The notes: generated by a model not told the origin, from the letters alone. Counted from the first letter of the stretch, positions 1-7,116 are shown. The stretch is DNA of 11,180 nucleotides from Clostridium sp. CAG:253 (GCA_000436755.1 FR887314.1:165806-176985); one strand, 5' to 3'. Program-made: numbers and translations.

Positions 1-373
1 CATTGTGACATAGTTCCGATAATTCTTCTATTGAAAGATTATACAAAAAATTATGCTTGAAGAAAAAACTTTCATCTGCACCATAGAGCAGATAGTCATT
101 TGGACTTTCAGTCAGAGTGACTTCGCATCCCAACAGTACATTTATGCCGATTTTTTTTGAATATTTTAAAGCCACTCTGTAACCCTTTAAAAAGTGGTAA
201 ATCATTTCATCGGGTGTCTTTGCACCACTTTGTTCAATAGCCCATTTACTGTAATGGTCAGTGATAATAACAGTGTCATACCCGGCTTCTTTATATAATT
301 TTAAAACATCTTTAGCATTTATATGAGCACAAGGACTTGTTTCACTTGTATGTGTATGCATTTCAACTTTCAT
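1..373 (-). CDS. PHP-domain phosphoesterase, N-terminal part (runs off the left edge)
   Basis: Reading the minus strand from the ATG at 373-371 gives 124 open codons to the window edge, so the 3' end is missing. The protein begins MKVEMHTHTSETSPCAH; the H-x-H-T motif at residues 6-9 and the following D-T-V-I-I-T-D-H block (about residues 33-40) are the first two metal-binding motifs of the PHP (polymerase and histidinol phosphatase) fold, whose members use bound metal ions to hydrolyse phosphoesters. The start is supported by GGAGG twelve bases upstream and a promoter at 433-461. The gene is transcribed away from the flavin reductase gene. PHP proteins include histidinol phosphatases, nucleoside phosphate phosphatases and polymerase-associated domains. 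With only the N-terminus visible the substrate cannot be named. The family call is firm; the function is open. Confidence 0.85.
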   Translation of the reverse strand, partial: MKVEMHTHTSETSPCAHINAKDVLKLYKEAGYDTVIITDHYSKWAIEQSGAKTPDEMIYHFLKGYRVALKYSKKIGINVLLGCEVTLTESPNDYLLYGADESFFFKHNFLYNLSIEELSELCHN

Positions 374-432
374 TCTTGATGTCCGCCTCCGATTATAAAT
401 TAAAAAAATTAATGTATATAATGATGATTACT

Positions 433-461
433 AGTATAGCATTATGCAGCGGACAAAACAA
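433..461 (-). promoter_or_regulatory. Sigma-A-type promoter of the PHP gene
   Basis: On the minus strand TTGTTT (461-456) and TATACT (438-433) are separated by exactly 17 bases. The predicted start of transcription is about 50 bases upstream of the PHP start codon. Both hexamers are close to the consensus. Confidence 0.6.
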
Positions 462-565
462 CTATTTTAAAAATTATGAAAAAAGAGCATAAAAGGCATG
501 AAAAAGTCATATTTTTAGTAAGATTTGTGGTAATATATATAAAAAAGATTTTAGGAGGAATTAAA

Positions 566-1072
566 ATGCATAGTTTTCAGGAAGTTTCAATTGATTATAT
601 GGACATGAATCCGTTTAAAAAGATAGGAAAGGACTGGATGCTTGTTACTGCCGGCAATGAAGAGAAAGCTAATTCCATGACCGCCTCATGGGGAGCAGTC
701 GGTGAAATGTGGGGAAAAGATTCCGTATTTGTATTTATCAGACAGAGCAGATTTACAAAAGAATTTATTGACAGGGAGGGAAAGTTTTCTCTTAGTTTTC
801 CGGGAGAAGAGTACCGCAGGGATATGAAGTATCTTGGAACTGTTTCAGGACGTGATGAGGATAAGATGAAAGCAGCGAAAGTAAAGGTTGATTACTGTGA
901 CGGGGTACCTTATATAGATGAAGCAAAACTTGTATTTATTTGTGAGGTTATGTCACAGACAGATATAGAGCCAAAGGACTTTTTGGACAAAACTATAGAT
1001 GATACATGGTATAAGGACAAAGATTACCATACCATGTATATAGCAAAGATAACAAAAATACTTGCAAGATAA
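566..1072 (+). CDS. Flavin reductase family protein (FMN-binding split barrel)
   Basis: A 168-residue protein starting at the ATG at 566, which has AGGAGG seven bases upstream. The open frame extends back to an ATG at 476, but that start has no ribosome binding site and adds 30 lysine- and isoleucine-rich residues, so 566 is preferred. The segment around residues 37-60 (N-S-M-T-A-S-W-G then E-M-W-G-K and V-F-V-F-I-R) resembles the flavin-binding part of the flavin reductase-like family, small cytoplasmic split-barrel proteins that bind FMN and transfer electrons or reduce flavin. The stretch R-Q-S-R-F-T at 59-64 fits the part that contacts the flavin phosphate. The physiological partner is unknown and no neighbouring gene suggests one. 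It appears monocistronic and diverges from the PHP gene. No convincing promoter was identified. Confidence 0.85.
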   Translation: MHSFQEVSIDYMDMNPFKKIGKDWMLVTAGNEEKANSMTASWGAVGEMWGKDSVFVFIRQSRFTKEFIDREGKFSLSFPGEEYRRDMKYLGTVSGRDEDKMKAAKVKVDYCDGVPYIDEAKLVFICEVMSQTDIEPKDFLDKTIDDTWYKDKDYHTMYIAKITKILAR

Positions 1073-1135
1073 ATGAAAAAAGCTGTTATTTACAATATGT
1101 ATGGTTAGTAACTTTAAATGTCTTATTTTTGGGGT

Positions 1136-1151
1136 AAAAGCTTTCGCTTTT
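1136..1151 (+). terminator. Weak candidate terminator after the flavin reductase gene
   Basis: AAAAGC and GCTTTT form a 6-bp stem with a TTTC loop, followed by a GTTGTGT stretch rather than a clean U-tract. It is the only hairpin of this kind between the flavin reductase stop and the next promoter at 1235. Confidence 0.3.
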
Positions 1152-1234
1152 GTTGTGTATTATCTTTCAGGTGTTTAAAATACAATAGGAAATGTGAACA
1201 AGGTGTGAATAAGTATAAAAAAAATAAACCTTGG

Positions 1235-1263
1235 TTGACAGTTACAATAAAAAGTTATATTGT
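1235..1263 (+). promoter_or_regulatory. Strong sigma-A-type promoter of the secreted lysine-rich protein gene
   Basis: A perfect -35 TTGACA (1235-1240), a 17-base spacer and a -10 TATTGT (1258-1263) lie about 70 bases upstream of the start codon at 1333. The surrounding DNA is very AT-rich, with an A-run just before the -35 that could act as an UP element. Strong expression is expected. Confidence 0.7.
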
Positions 1264-1332
1264 ATATTGGTTCAAATTTGATGGTATACAATATTACAAA
1301 ATAAAATATTCAAATATGGAGGAGAAAATTTT

Positions 1333-1911
1333 ATGAGACTTTCAAAATTTACTAAAAAAGGTGTTGCAGTTGCATTAGCACTCTCAATGGTAGTAGTAGG
1401 AAACGCAGGAATGACACAGAAGGCAAGTGCTGCAAAGAAATTAAAGACATATGTTATGTTTGCAGATGAGAAATGGAAAGTAACAGCAAACATGGATACA
1501 GCCAATGGAAAGTATGATGCACCAAAGACTGTTACAGCTAAGAAGGGTTCACAGAATGTAACTATGACTCTTAAGAGAAGTGCAATCAATGGTTCAAAAG
1601 AGGGCATTACAAAAGCAGCAGTATTTTGTGTAGATGTTGTAGATGCTATGAAGACATACAAGGCAAGCCAGATTAAAATTTCAAATGTTAAGATTGCAGT
1701 TGACGGAAAAGCTATCAAAGTTAAGGCTAACAAACTTAAACAGGGTTACCTTGAGGCAGATCAGAAGAACAACAAATATCGTCTTGAAATCTTTAATGTA
1801 TACGGAAAAGGACAGACAGCAGCTAAGAAAGCAAACTATCCTGTAGATCCTAACAAATTAAAATTCAAGAAGACTCTTAAAGTAAGCTTCAAGATTACAT
1901 TTAAGAAATAA
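1333..1911 (+). CDS. Small secreted lysine-rich protein of unknown function
   Basis: 192 residues. The N-terminus is a classical Sec signal peptide: basic residues (R2, K5, K8, K9), a hydrophobic core V-A-V-A-L-A-L-S-M-V-V-V around 11-22, and a signal peptidase I-type A-S-A at 31-33. The mature part is about 159 residues, roughly one in five being lysine, with a single cysteine in A-V-F-C-V-D. It has no LPXTG motif, lipobox or membrane segment after the signal peptide, so it should be released or held at the wall by charge. Alternating polar and hydrophobic residues (for example K-I-S-N-V-K-I-A-V-D-G) suggest a beta-sandwich, as in carbohydrate-binding modules, but no family is recognised. 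The start has GGAGG close upstream. It has its own promoter at 1235 and terminator at 1997, so it is probably transcribed alone. Function is not assigned. Confidence 0.85.
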   Translation: MRLSKFTKKGVAVALALSMVVVGNAGMTQKASAAKKLKTYVMFADEKWKVTANMDTANGKYDAPKTVTAKKGSQNVTMTLKRSAINGSKEGITKAAVFCVDVVDAMKTYKASQIKISNVKIAVDGKAIKVKANKLKQGYLEADQKNNKYRLEIFNVYGKGQTAAKKANYPVDPNKLKFKKTLKVSFKITFKK

Positions 1912-1994
1912 TGTTTGTTAAAAGTCAAAGATACTATCTGAACAAGACAGTTATTGATACATATTATTACTTTTAATAAATAATTGATAAGTTA

Positions 1995-2023
1995 TGAAAA
2001 TGGATTGTCAATAGGAATATAAT
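1995..2023 (+). promoter_or_regulatory. Possible promoter of the sigma-like gene, inside the terminator
   Basis: A perfect -10 TATAAT lies at 2018-2023, about 50 bases upstream of the ATG at 2076. At 17-base spacing the -35 position is only TGAAAA (1995-2000), a poor match. Good -10, weak -35. Confidence 0.35.
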
Positions 2024-2047
2024 TTCATATGGCAGTCCATTTTTCTT
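1997..2047 (+). terminator. Rho-independent terminator after the secreted-protein gene
   Basis: AAAATGGATTGTCA (1997-2010) pairs with TGGCAGTCCATTTT (2030-2043) through 14 base pairs, two of them G-U, around a 19-nt loop, followed by TCTT. The G-U pairs exist only in the plus-strand transcript. A TATAAT sequence sits in the loop (see the next entry). Confidence 0.65.
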
Positions 2048-2075
2048 GCAAAATTAAGAGAATAGGAGAGATTAT

Positions 2076-2996
2076 ATGTCAGACCAGGGAAAATTTATTG
2101 AGGCATTGGATGCTGTTAAGAATATTGCGGTTTCGCAAAATAACAGTTTGACAAAAGAAGAAATAAAAAAATATTTGAGTGATATGAATCTATCAGAAGA
2201 ACAGTTTGAACAGGTCTATTATTATCTTTCACTTTCGGGAATCAATATAGAGGGATATAGATTCATTCCAAAGGCTGTTGATTTAAGGAGTGAGAACAAA
2301 AATCAAAAAGACGAGGAAGAAACATCAGTAAAACCCGATGAAAAAAGTAAAGAGCAGGACAAAAAGGAAAATGGCACAGACGAAAAGGCATTATCTAAAA
2401 AGCGTGCAGAATATAATAGCAGAATTTACATGGATGAGATAAAGAAACTTGATTATTATGAGGATAATGACGAGAAAAAATTGGTTTCAGAGTTTTTGAA
2501 TGGAGATAAAGAAGCGAGAAATAAATTTATAGAAAACAGATTGACACAGGTTATAAATATTGCAAATAAGTATTCTGACAGGGAGGCTGTAAAAAAAGAG
2601 ATTATAGGTGTTGATGAACTTATAGCGGAGGGGAATGTCGGACTGCTGGAAGCAATATCGGTTATAGAAGAAAATAAAAAGAATTATGTTGATGCGGCAG
2701 GAAAACCGGTTTTTGAGAGTATAGACGGTACTATATATATGGAAGTTACAAATTCGATTGAATCTTTGCTTGACAGCATGACATCGGATAAGGATTGGGA
2801 GAGTGCCGTGCTTGCAAGAACAAACCTGCTCAATGAGGCAGCAAAATATATGACAGAAGAGATGGGAAGAGTTCCGACAAAAGAAGAGCTATCTGAGTAT
2901 ACAAAAATCCCGGTCGATGAAATAAGAGGAATTATGGGATTGTCAAAAGACACACAAAGGATAGCCGATACTACAGCAGTAAGATATAGGAAATAG
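2076..2996 (+). CDS. Degenerate sigma-70-like protein lacking -10 and -35 recognition regions
   Basis: 306 residues. Residues 21-58 resemble a small helical domain like sigma region 1.1. Residues 72-110 are a charged Lys/Glu/Asp linker. From about 118 the order of a primary sigma factor is followed: a region 1.2/2.1-like part (M-D-E-I-K-K-L at 119-125, then E-N-R-L-T-Q-V-I-N-I-A-N-K-Y at 153-166), a region 2.2 core (V-D-E-L-I-A-E-G-N-V-G-L-L-E-A-I, 179-194), and a region 3-like helix pair (249-290, with E-M-G-R-V-P-T-K-E-E-L). Where true sigmas carry the aromatic, promoter-melting segment F-S-T-Y-A-x-W-W-I-R, this protein has F-E-S-I-D-G-T-I-Y-M-E-V-T-N (213-226), with none of the tryptophans. 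It ends soon after region 3, with no region 4. It may bind core polymerase without reading promoters, or be a relic. Start supported by GGAGA upstream. Confidence 0.75.
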   Translation: MSDQGKFIEALDAVKNIAVSQNNSLTKEEIKKYLSDMNLSEEQFEQVYYYLSLSGINIEGYRFIPKAVDLRSENKNQKDEEETSVKPDEKSKEQDKKENGTDEKALSKKRAEYNSRIYMDEIKKLDYYEDNDEKKLVSEFLNGDKEARNKFIENRLTQVINIANKYSDREAVKKEIIGVDELIAEGNVGLLEAISVIEENKKNYVDAAGKPVFESIDGTIYMEVTNSIESLLDSMTSDKDWESAVLARTNLLNEAAKYMTEEMGRVPTKEELSEYTKIPVDEIRGIMGLSKDTQRIADTTAVRYRK

Positions 2997-3003
2997 TGGG
3001 TGT

Positions 3004-3019
3004 CCACAATATTTTGTGA
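3004..3019 (+). promoter_or_regulatory. NrdR box 1 (distal)
   Basis: CCACAATATTTTGTGA matches the NrdR consensus (acaCwAtATaTwGtgt) at about 13 of 16 positions. It lies 31 bp upstream of the second box, near three turns of the helix, as in paired NrdR operators. Confidence 0.75.
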
Positions 3020-3034
3020 TTTTATTTAAAATAA

Positions 3035-3050
3035 ACACAATATATTGTGG
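3035..3050 (+). promoter_or_regulatory. NrdR box 2 (proximal, overlapping the -35)
   Basis: ACACAATATATTGTGG matches the NrdR consensus at 15 of 16 positions. Its right end overlaps the -35 hexamer (3048-3053) of the nrdD promoter, so bound NrdR should block RNA polymerase. Together the boxes also make a long near-palindrome (3001-3053: 18-bp arms with one mismatch) followed by ATTTTT, which could end transcription from the upstream sigma-like gene. Confidence 0.8.
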
Positions 3051-3076
3051 ACATTTTTAGGTCCAAGTGCTATAAT
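3048..3076 (+). promoter_or_regulatory. Promoter of the nrdDG operon
   Basis: -35 TGGACA (3048-3053), a 17-base spacer and a perfect -10 TATAAT (3071-3076). The -35 is one base from consensus and overlaps NrdR box 2. The predicted leader is about 50 nt. Confidence 0.75.
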
Positions 3077-3135
3077 GGGTCTTGCGTTTTGACATAGGAC
3101 ATACGTCGGAACAAGTTTAGATTGGAGGAAATATG

Positions 3136-5262
3136 ATGAAGGTAATTAAGAGGGATGGCAGAGTAGTTGAGTATGATCGCAATAAAATTGTTATTGCAAT
3201 TCAGAAAGCTAATGCAGAAGTAGATAAAAGCGAACAGGTCAATGAAGAAAAGATAGACTCTATCGTTGCCGGGATTGAGAATAAGCATGTGGACAACATG
3301 ATGGTTGAGGACATTCAGGATATGATAGAGCAAAAGCTCATGAGCGAGGGAAAATTTGAGCTGGCTAAAAAGTATATAATTTACAGATATACAAGAGAAA
3401 TGGTTCGCCGTGCAAATACTACGGATGATTCTATTATGAGCCTTATAAAAAACAGCAACAAAGACGTAATGGAGGAAAACTCCAATAAAAATGCGTACAT
3501 TGCTTCAACACAGAGAGATCTTATAGCGGGGGAGGTTTCAAAAGACCTTACAAAGCGTGTGCTTCTTCCTGAAAAGATTGTTAAGGCACACGAAGAAGGA
3601 ATACTTCATTTTCATGATATGGATTATTTTCTTCAAAGCATATTTAACTGCTGTCTTATCAATATAGGTGATATGCTTGAAAATGGAACTGTTATGAATG
3701 GCAAACTCATAGAGACGCCAAAGAGTTTTCAGGTTGCCTGTACGGTTATGACACAGATTATATCAGCAGTGGCAAGCAGTCAGTATGGGGGACAGTCTGT
3801 TGATATAAGACATCTTGGAAAGTATCTTAGAAAGAGCCATGATAAATATGAAGCACATTACAGGGCAAAGTATGGTGATACCATAACAGAGGATATTCTT
3901 GAAGAATTTGTAAATGACAGACTTCATGATGAATTAAAATCAGGTGTTCAGACGATACAGTATCAGATAAACACACTTATGACTACAAACGGTCAGTCAC
4001 CTTTTGTGACGCTTTTCCTTAATCTTGATAAGGATGACCCGTATATAGAAGAAAATGCCATGATTATAGAAGAAATTCTCAACCAGAGAATTGAGGGTAT
4101 AAAGAATGAAAAAGGAGTATATGTAACACCGGCATTCCCTAAACTTATATATGTGCTTGACGAGCACAATTGTCTCAAGGGAGGCAAGTATGATTATCTT
4201 ACAAAACTTGCTGTAAAATGTTCGGCAAAGAGAATGTATCCGGATTATATATCTGCAAAGAAAATGCGTGAAAATTATGAGGGAAATGTATTTTCATGTA
4301 TGGGATGCAGAAGTTTTCTTACTCCTTGGAAGGATGAAAACGGAGAGTATAAATTTGAGGGAAGATTTAATCAGGGGGTTGTAAGTATAAATCTTCCTCA
4401 GATTGCAATAATAGCTCAGGGTGATGAGGAAAAATTCTGGACATTGCTTGAGGAGAGACTGGCACTTTGCTTCGATGCACTTATGGCAAGACACCATGCA
4501 CTCGAGGGAACACTGTCAAGCGTAAGTCCTATACATTGGCAGTATGGAGCAATTGCGAGACTTGGAAAAGACGAGCCGATAGACAAACTTCTTCATGACG
4601 GTTATTCAACAATCTCTCTTGGCTACATAGGAGTCTATGAGACGACAAAACTTATGACTGGAGTAAGTCATACTGATCCGAAAGGAACAAACTTTGCACT
4701 TAGACTTATGAAGAGACTCAGACTTGCGTGCGATACATGGAAGCTTGAGACAGGAATAGGTTTCGGGCTTTATGGAACACCGGCAGAAAGTTTGTGTTAC
4801 AGATTTGCAGAAATTGACAGAAAAAAATTCGGCGTAATAAAAGATGTAACTGACAAGGGATATTATACAAACTCATATCATGTAGATGTCCGTGAAAAAA
4901 TAGATGCATTTGAAAAGTTTAAATTTGAAAGTCAGTTCCAGAAGATTTCTTCAGGCGGTGCTATCTCATATGTAGAGATACCAAATTTGAGAAATAATCT
5001 TGAAGCTCTTGAGGATGTTGTCAAGTTTATATATGAAAACATACAGTATGCGGAGTTTAACACAAAATCAGATTATTGTCATGTGTGCGGATATGACGGA
5101 GAGATTATTATAAATGATGACCTTGAGTGGGAGTGCCCACAGTGCCACAACAAAGACAAGAATAAGATGACTGTCATAAGAAGAACATGCGGCTATCTCG
5201 GGGAGAATTTCTGGAATGTAGGAAAGACTAAGGAAATAAATTCAAGAGTGCTTCACTTATAA
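3136..5262 (+). CDS. nrdD: Anaerobic (class III) ribonucleoside-triphosphate reductase
   Basis: A 708-residue glycyl-radical enzyme that reduces ribonucleoside triphosphates to deoxyribonucleotides without oxygen, using formate as reductant in well-studied members. Residues 1-90 form an ATP-cone (V-I-K-R-D-G-R-V-V-E-Y-D near the start), the allosteric site that senses ATP/dATP. N-C-C at 171-173 and C-M-G-C-R at 388-392 lie where the family carries active-site cysteines. At the C-terminus C648, C651, C667 and C670 form the zinc-binding knot, followed by R-R-T-C-G-Y-L-G with the radical-bearing glycine at G686. Length is normal. Two adjacent ATGs (3133 and 3136) are possible starts; GGAGG at 3124-3128 is 4 bases from the first and 7 from the second, so 3136 is preferred. 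It is cotranscribed with nrdG and controlled by the NrdR boxes. Confidence 0.96.
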   Translation: MKVIKRDGRVVEYDRNKIVIAIQKANAEVDKSEQVNEEKIDSIVAGIENKHVDNMMVEDIQDMIEQKLMSEGKFELAKKYIIYRYTREMVRRANTTDDSIMSLIKNSNKDVMEENSNKNAYIASTQRDLIAGEVSKDLTKRVLLPEKIVKAHEEGILHFHDMDYFLQSIFNCCLINIGDMLENGTVMNGKLIETPKSFQVACTVMTQIISAVASSQYGGQSVDIRHLGKYLRKSHDKYEAHYRAKYGDTITEDILEEFVNDRLHDELKSGVQTIQYQINTLMTTNGQSPFVTLFLNLDKDDPYIEENAMIIEEILNQRIEGIKNEKGVYVTPAFPKLIYVLDEHNCLKGGKYDYLTKLAVKCSAKRMYPDYISAKKMRENYEGNVFSCMGCRSFLTPWKDENGEYKFEGRFNQGVVSINLPQIAIIAQGDEEKFWTLLEERLALCFDALMARHHALEGTLSSVSPIHWQYGAIARLGKDEPIDKLLHDGYSTISLGYIGVYETTKLMTGVSHTDPKGTNFALRLMKRLRLACDTWKLETGIGFGLYGTPAESLCYRFAEIDRKKFGVIKDVTDKGYYTNSYHVDVREKIDAFEKFKFESQFQKISSGGAISYVEIPNLRNNLEALEDVVKFIYENIQYAEFNTKSDYCHVCGYDGEIIINDDLEWECPQCHNKDKNKMTVIRRTCGYLGENFWNVGKTKEINSRVLHL

Positions 5263-5291
5263 TATGATGCAAGGGTCAAAAGGTGATAACA

Positions 5292-5822
5292 ATGAATTAT
5301 GCAGATATAAAGAGAATTGATGTGGCAAACGGACCGGGTGTCAGAGTGTCTTTGTTTGTGAGCGGATGCACTCATCATTGCAAAGAGTGCTTCAATCCTG
5401 AAACATGGGATTTTTCATATGGAAATGTATTTGATGAAAATGCAGAAAATGAGATTATAAAATATTTGGAACCGGATTATATAAAGGGACTTACATTGCT
5501 TGGTGGTGACCCTATGGAAAAGGTGAATCAGGAGGCTCTTATCCCTTTACTTGAGAAAGTAAAAAAAGCATATCCGGAAAAATCAATCTGGTGCTATACA
5601 GGGTATGATTTTGAGGAAGATATAAAGAAAAACATGCTTAAAAACTGGGAAGTGACTAAAAAATTTATGTCTTACATAGATGTTTTGGTTGACGGCGAAT
5701 TTAAAATCGATTTGAAAGATTTAAATCTTGTATTCAGGGGTTCGTCCAATCAAAGAATAATAATGGTAAAGGAATCACTCGAGAGCGGAGAAATTGTTTT
5801 GTGGGAAAAGGCCGAGGGATAA
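5292..5822 (+). CDS. nrdG: Anaerobic ribonucleotide reductase activating protein (radical SAM)
   Basis: A 176-residue activase that uses a [4Fe-4S] cluster and S-adenosylmethionine to put the glycyl radical on NrdD. The C-x3-C-x2-C cluster motif is visible as C26-T-H-H-C30-K-E-C33. The N-terminus (I-D-V-A-N-G-P-G-V-R-V-S-L-F-V-S-G-C) and the SAM-binding L-G-G-D-P at 70-74 are typical of NrdG. The frame is open from a GTG at 5283. The ATG at 5292 is preferred because it follows an AGGTGAT Shine-Dalgarno sequence and gives the usual NrdG N-terminus, but AAGGG at 5271-5275 leaves the GTG possible. It lies 29 bases after nrdD in the same orientation, with no terminator between, so the two form one operon. 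Length is normal. Confidence 0.95.
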   Translation: MNYADIKRIDVANGPGVRVSLFVSGCTHHCKECFNPETWDFSYGNVFDENAENEIIKYLEPDYIKGLTLLGGDPMEKVNQEALIPLLEKVKKAYPEKSIWCYTGYDFEEDIKKNMLKNWEVTKKFMSYIDVLVDGEFKIDLKDLNLVFRGSSNQRIIMVKESLESGEIVLWEKAEG

Positions 5823-5832
5823 AATAAAAGAT

Positions 5833-5860
5833 ATTTCAAAAATAATCTTGAAATTTTTTT
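5833..5860 (+). terminator. AT-rich terminator after nrdG
   Basis: ATTTCAA (5833-5839) and TTGAAAT (5848-5854) form a 7-bp stem with an 8-nt loop, followed by six Ts. The stem has only one G-C pair, so termination may be leaky. Its 3' arm contains the -35 of the gap promoter. Confidence 0.5.
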
Positions 5861-5876
5861 GGTAATTGGTTACAAT
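5848..5876 (+). promoter_or_regulatory. Promoter of gap
   Basis: -35 TTGAAA (5848-5853), 17-base spacer, -10 TACAAT (5871-5876). The predicted start near 5883 gives a leader of about 138 nt, long enough to hold the structures described at 5907-5990. Confidence 0.65.
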
Positions 5877-5956
5877 AGTTTATAGGTAGGTTTGTGCAAA
5901 AGAGAAAATATCGCATAAGATATTATTTTTTAGCGAGAGCCTGCATTCAAATGATT

Positions 5957-5990
5957 AATTGTCGGACAGGTCTTTCCTGCCGGACAAATT
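5957..5990 (+). promoter_or_regulatory. Hairpin in the gap mRNA leader
   Basis: The arms AATTGTCGGACAGG (5957-5970) and CCTGCCGGACAAATT (5976-5990) pair through about 13 base pairs with three single-base bulges, around a TCTTT loop. The hairpin ends about 15 bases before the AGGAGG site and has no U-tract, so it is not a terminator. Further upstream AATATC/GATATT (5907-5924) forms a weak 6-bp hairpin followed by a run of six Ts after one A. The role is unknown: mRNA stabilisation, protein binding or attenuation are possible. Confidence 0.5.
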
Positions 5991-6020
5991 ATAAAATTTA
6001 TATTTAGGAGGAATTTTAAC

Positions 6021-7037
6021 ATGGCAGTTAAAGTTGCAATCAATGGTTTTGGACGTATCGGACGTCTTGCATTCAGACAGATGTTTGGTGCAGAAGGTTA
6101 TGAAGTAGTAGCTATCAACGATTTAACAAGCCCTAAGATGCTTGCTCATCTTTTAAAGTATGATTCATCACAGGGTAGATATGAGAAGGCTGACACAGTT
6201 TCAGCAGGTGAAGATTCTATCACAGTTGATGGAAAAGAAATTAAAATCTACGCTTTCCCAGATGCAAACAATTGTCCATGGGGCGACCTTGATGTAGATG
6301 TAGTTCTTGAGTGCTCAGGTTTCTACACATCTAAAGAAAAGGCTCAGGCTCATATCAATGCAGGCGCAAAGAAAGTTGTTATCTCAGCTCCAGCTGGTAA
6401 CGATCTTCCTACAATCGTTTACAATACAAACCATGAGACATTAAAGAAAGGTGATCAGATTATCTCAGCAGCATCTTGTACAACAAACTGCTTAGCTCCA
6501 ATGGCTGACGCACTTAACAAGTTTGCTCCTATCGAGTCTGGTATCATGGTTACAATCCATGCTTACACAGGTGATCAGATGACACTTGATGGTCCTCAGA
6601 GAAAGGGTGACCTTAGAAGATCTCGTGCAGCAGCAGTTAACATCGTTCCTAACAGCACAGGTGCTGCAAAAGCTATCGGACTTGTTATCCCAGAGCTTAA
6701 CGGAAAGCTTATCGGTTCTGCTCAGCGTGTTCCTACACCAACAGGTTCTACAACAATTCTTACAGCAGTTGTAAGAGGAAAAGATGTAACAGTTGACGGA
6801 ATCAACGCAGCTATGAAAGCAGCAGCTAATGAGTCATTTGGTTACAATGAAGAAGAAATCGTTTCTTCAGATATCGTAGGAATGAGATTTGGTTCACTCT
6901 TCGATGCAACTCAGACAATGGTAAACAAAGTAGCTGATGACCTTTATGAGGTTCAGGTAGTTTCTTGGTATGACAATGAGAACTCTTACACATCACAGAT
7001 GGTAAGAACAATCAAGTACTTCTCAGAGAACTGCTAA
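6021..7037 (+). CDS. gap: Glyceraldehyde-3-phosphate dehydrogenase, type I
   Basis: 338 residues, full length. The cytoplasmic enzyme oxidises glyceraldehyde 3-phosphate to 1,3-bisphosphoglycerate with NAD+. The N-terminal nucleotide-binding motif is I-N-G-F-G-R-I-G-R (7-15), and N33-D34 after strand 2 fits NAD+ preference. The catalytic cysteine is C153 in A-S-C-T-T-N-C, and the base is H180 in T-I-H-A-Y-T-G-D-Q. The C-terminal W-Y-D-N-E-N-S-Y motif is present. The start has a strong AGGAGG. Isoleucine is mostly ATC and asparagine mostly AAC, unlike the nearby nrd genes, as expected of a very highly expressed gene. It has its own promoter and a strong terminator before pgk, so gap can be made in excess of the downstream enzymes. 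Confidence 0.98.
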   Translation: MAVKVAINGFGRIGRLAFRQMFGAEGYEVVAINDLTSPKMLAHLLKYDSSQGRYEKADTVSAGEDSITVDGKEIKIYAFPDANNCPWGDLDVDVVLECSGFYTSKEKAQAHINAGAKKVVISAPAGNDLPTIVYNTNHETLKKGDQIISAASCTTNCLAPMADALNKFAPIESGIMVTIHAYTGDQMTLDGPQRKGDLRRSRAAAVNIVPNSTGAAKAIGLVIPELNGKLIGSAQRVPTPTGSTTILTAVVRGKDVTVDGINAAMKAAANESFGYNEEEIVSSDIVGMRFGSLFDATQTMVNKVADDLYEVQVVSWYDNENSYTSQMVRTIKYFSENC

Positions 7038-7079
7038 GCTAGTTCTGGAAGTTATAACTTGTACGGATATGATCCATAT

Positions 7080-7116
7080 ACGGGTCCGGTCTTTTAGAGG
7101 ACCGGGCTCGTTTTTC
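7080..7116 (+). terminator. Strong rho-independent terminator after gap
   Basis: ACGGGTCCGGTC (7080-7091) pairs with GACCGGGCTCGT (7100-7111) through 12 base pairs, two of them G-U, with an 8-nt loop and a TTTTC tail. It is the most GC-rich hairpin in the window. pgk then needs its own promoter or readthrough; no convincing promoter was found in 7117-7223, which holds only small AT-rich hairpins. Confidence 0.85.

Noticed and set aside
476..565. 30-residue N-terminal extension of the flavin reductase
   Set aside because: No ribosome binding site before the ATG at 476, while AGGAGG precedes the ATG at 566; the extra residues do not resemble the family.
1118..1336. 72-residue plus-strand open frame between the flavin reductase and secreted-protein genes
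   Set aside because: It has no ribosome binding site, runs through the TTGACA promoter and the next gene's ribosome binding site, and its product looks like translated AT-rich spacer.
1272..1733. 153-residue minus-strand open frame opposite the secreted-protein gene
   Set aside because: It is antisense to a gene with signal peptide, promoter and ribosome binding site, and has none of its own; hydrophobic composition is the mirror of lysine-rich codons.
3001..3058. Palindrome upstream of nrdD as only a terminator
   Set aside because: Both arms match NrdR boxes at the expected 31-bp spacing and one overlaps the -35, so an operator is the better primary reading; termination may be a second role.
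5283..5291. GTG start for nrdG
   Set aside because: Possible, since AAGGG lies seven bases upstream, but the ATG at 5292 follows an AGGTGAT site and gives the usual NrdG N-terminus.
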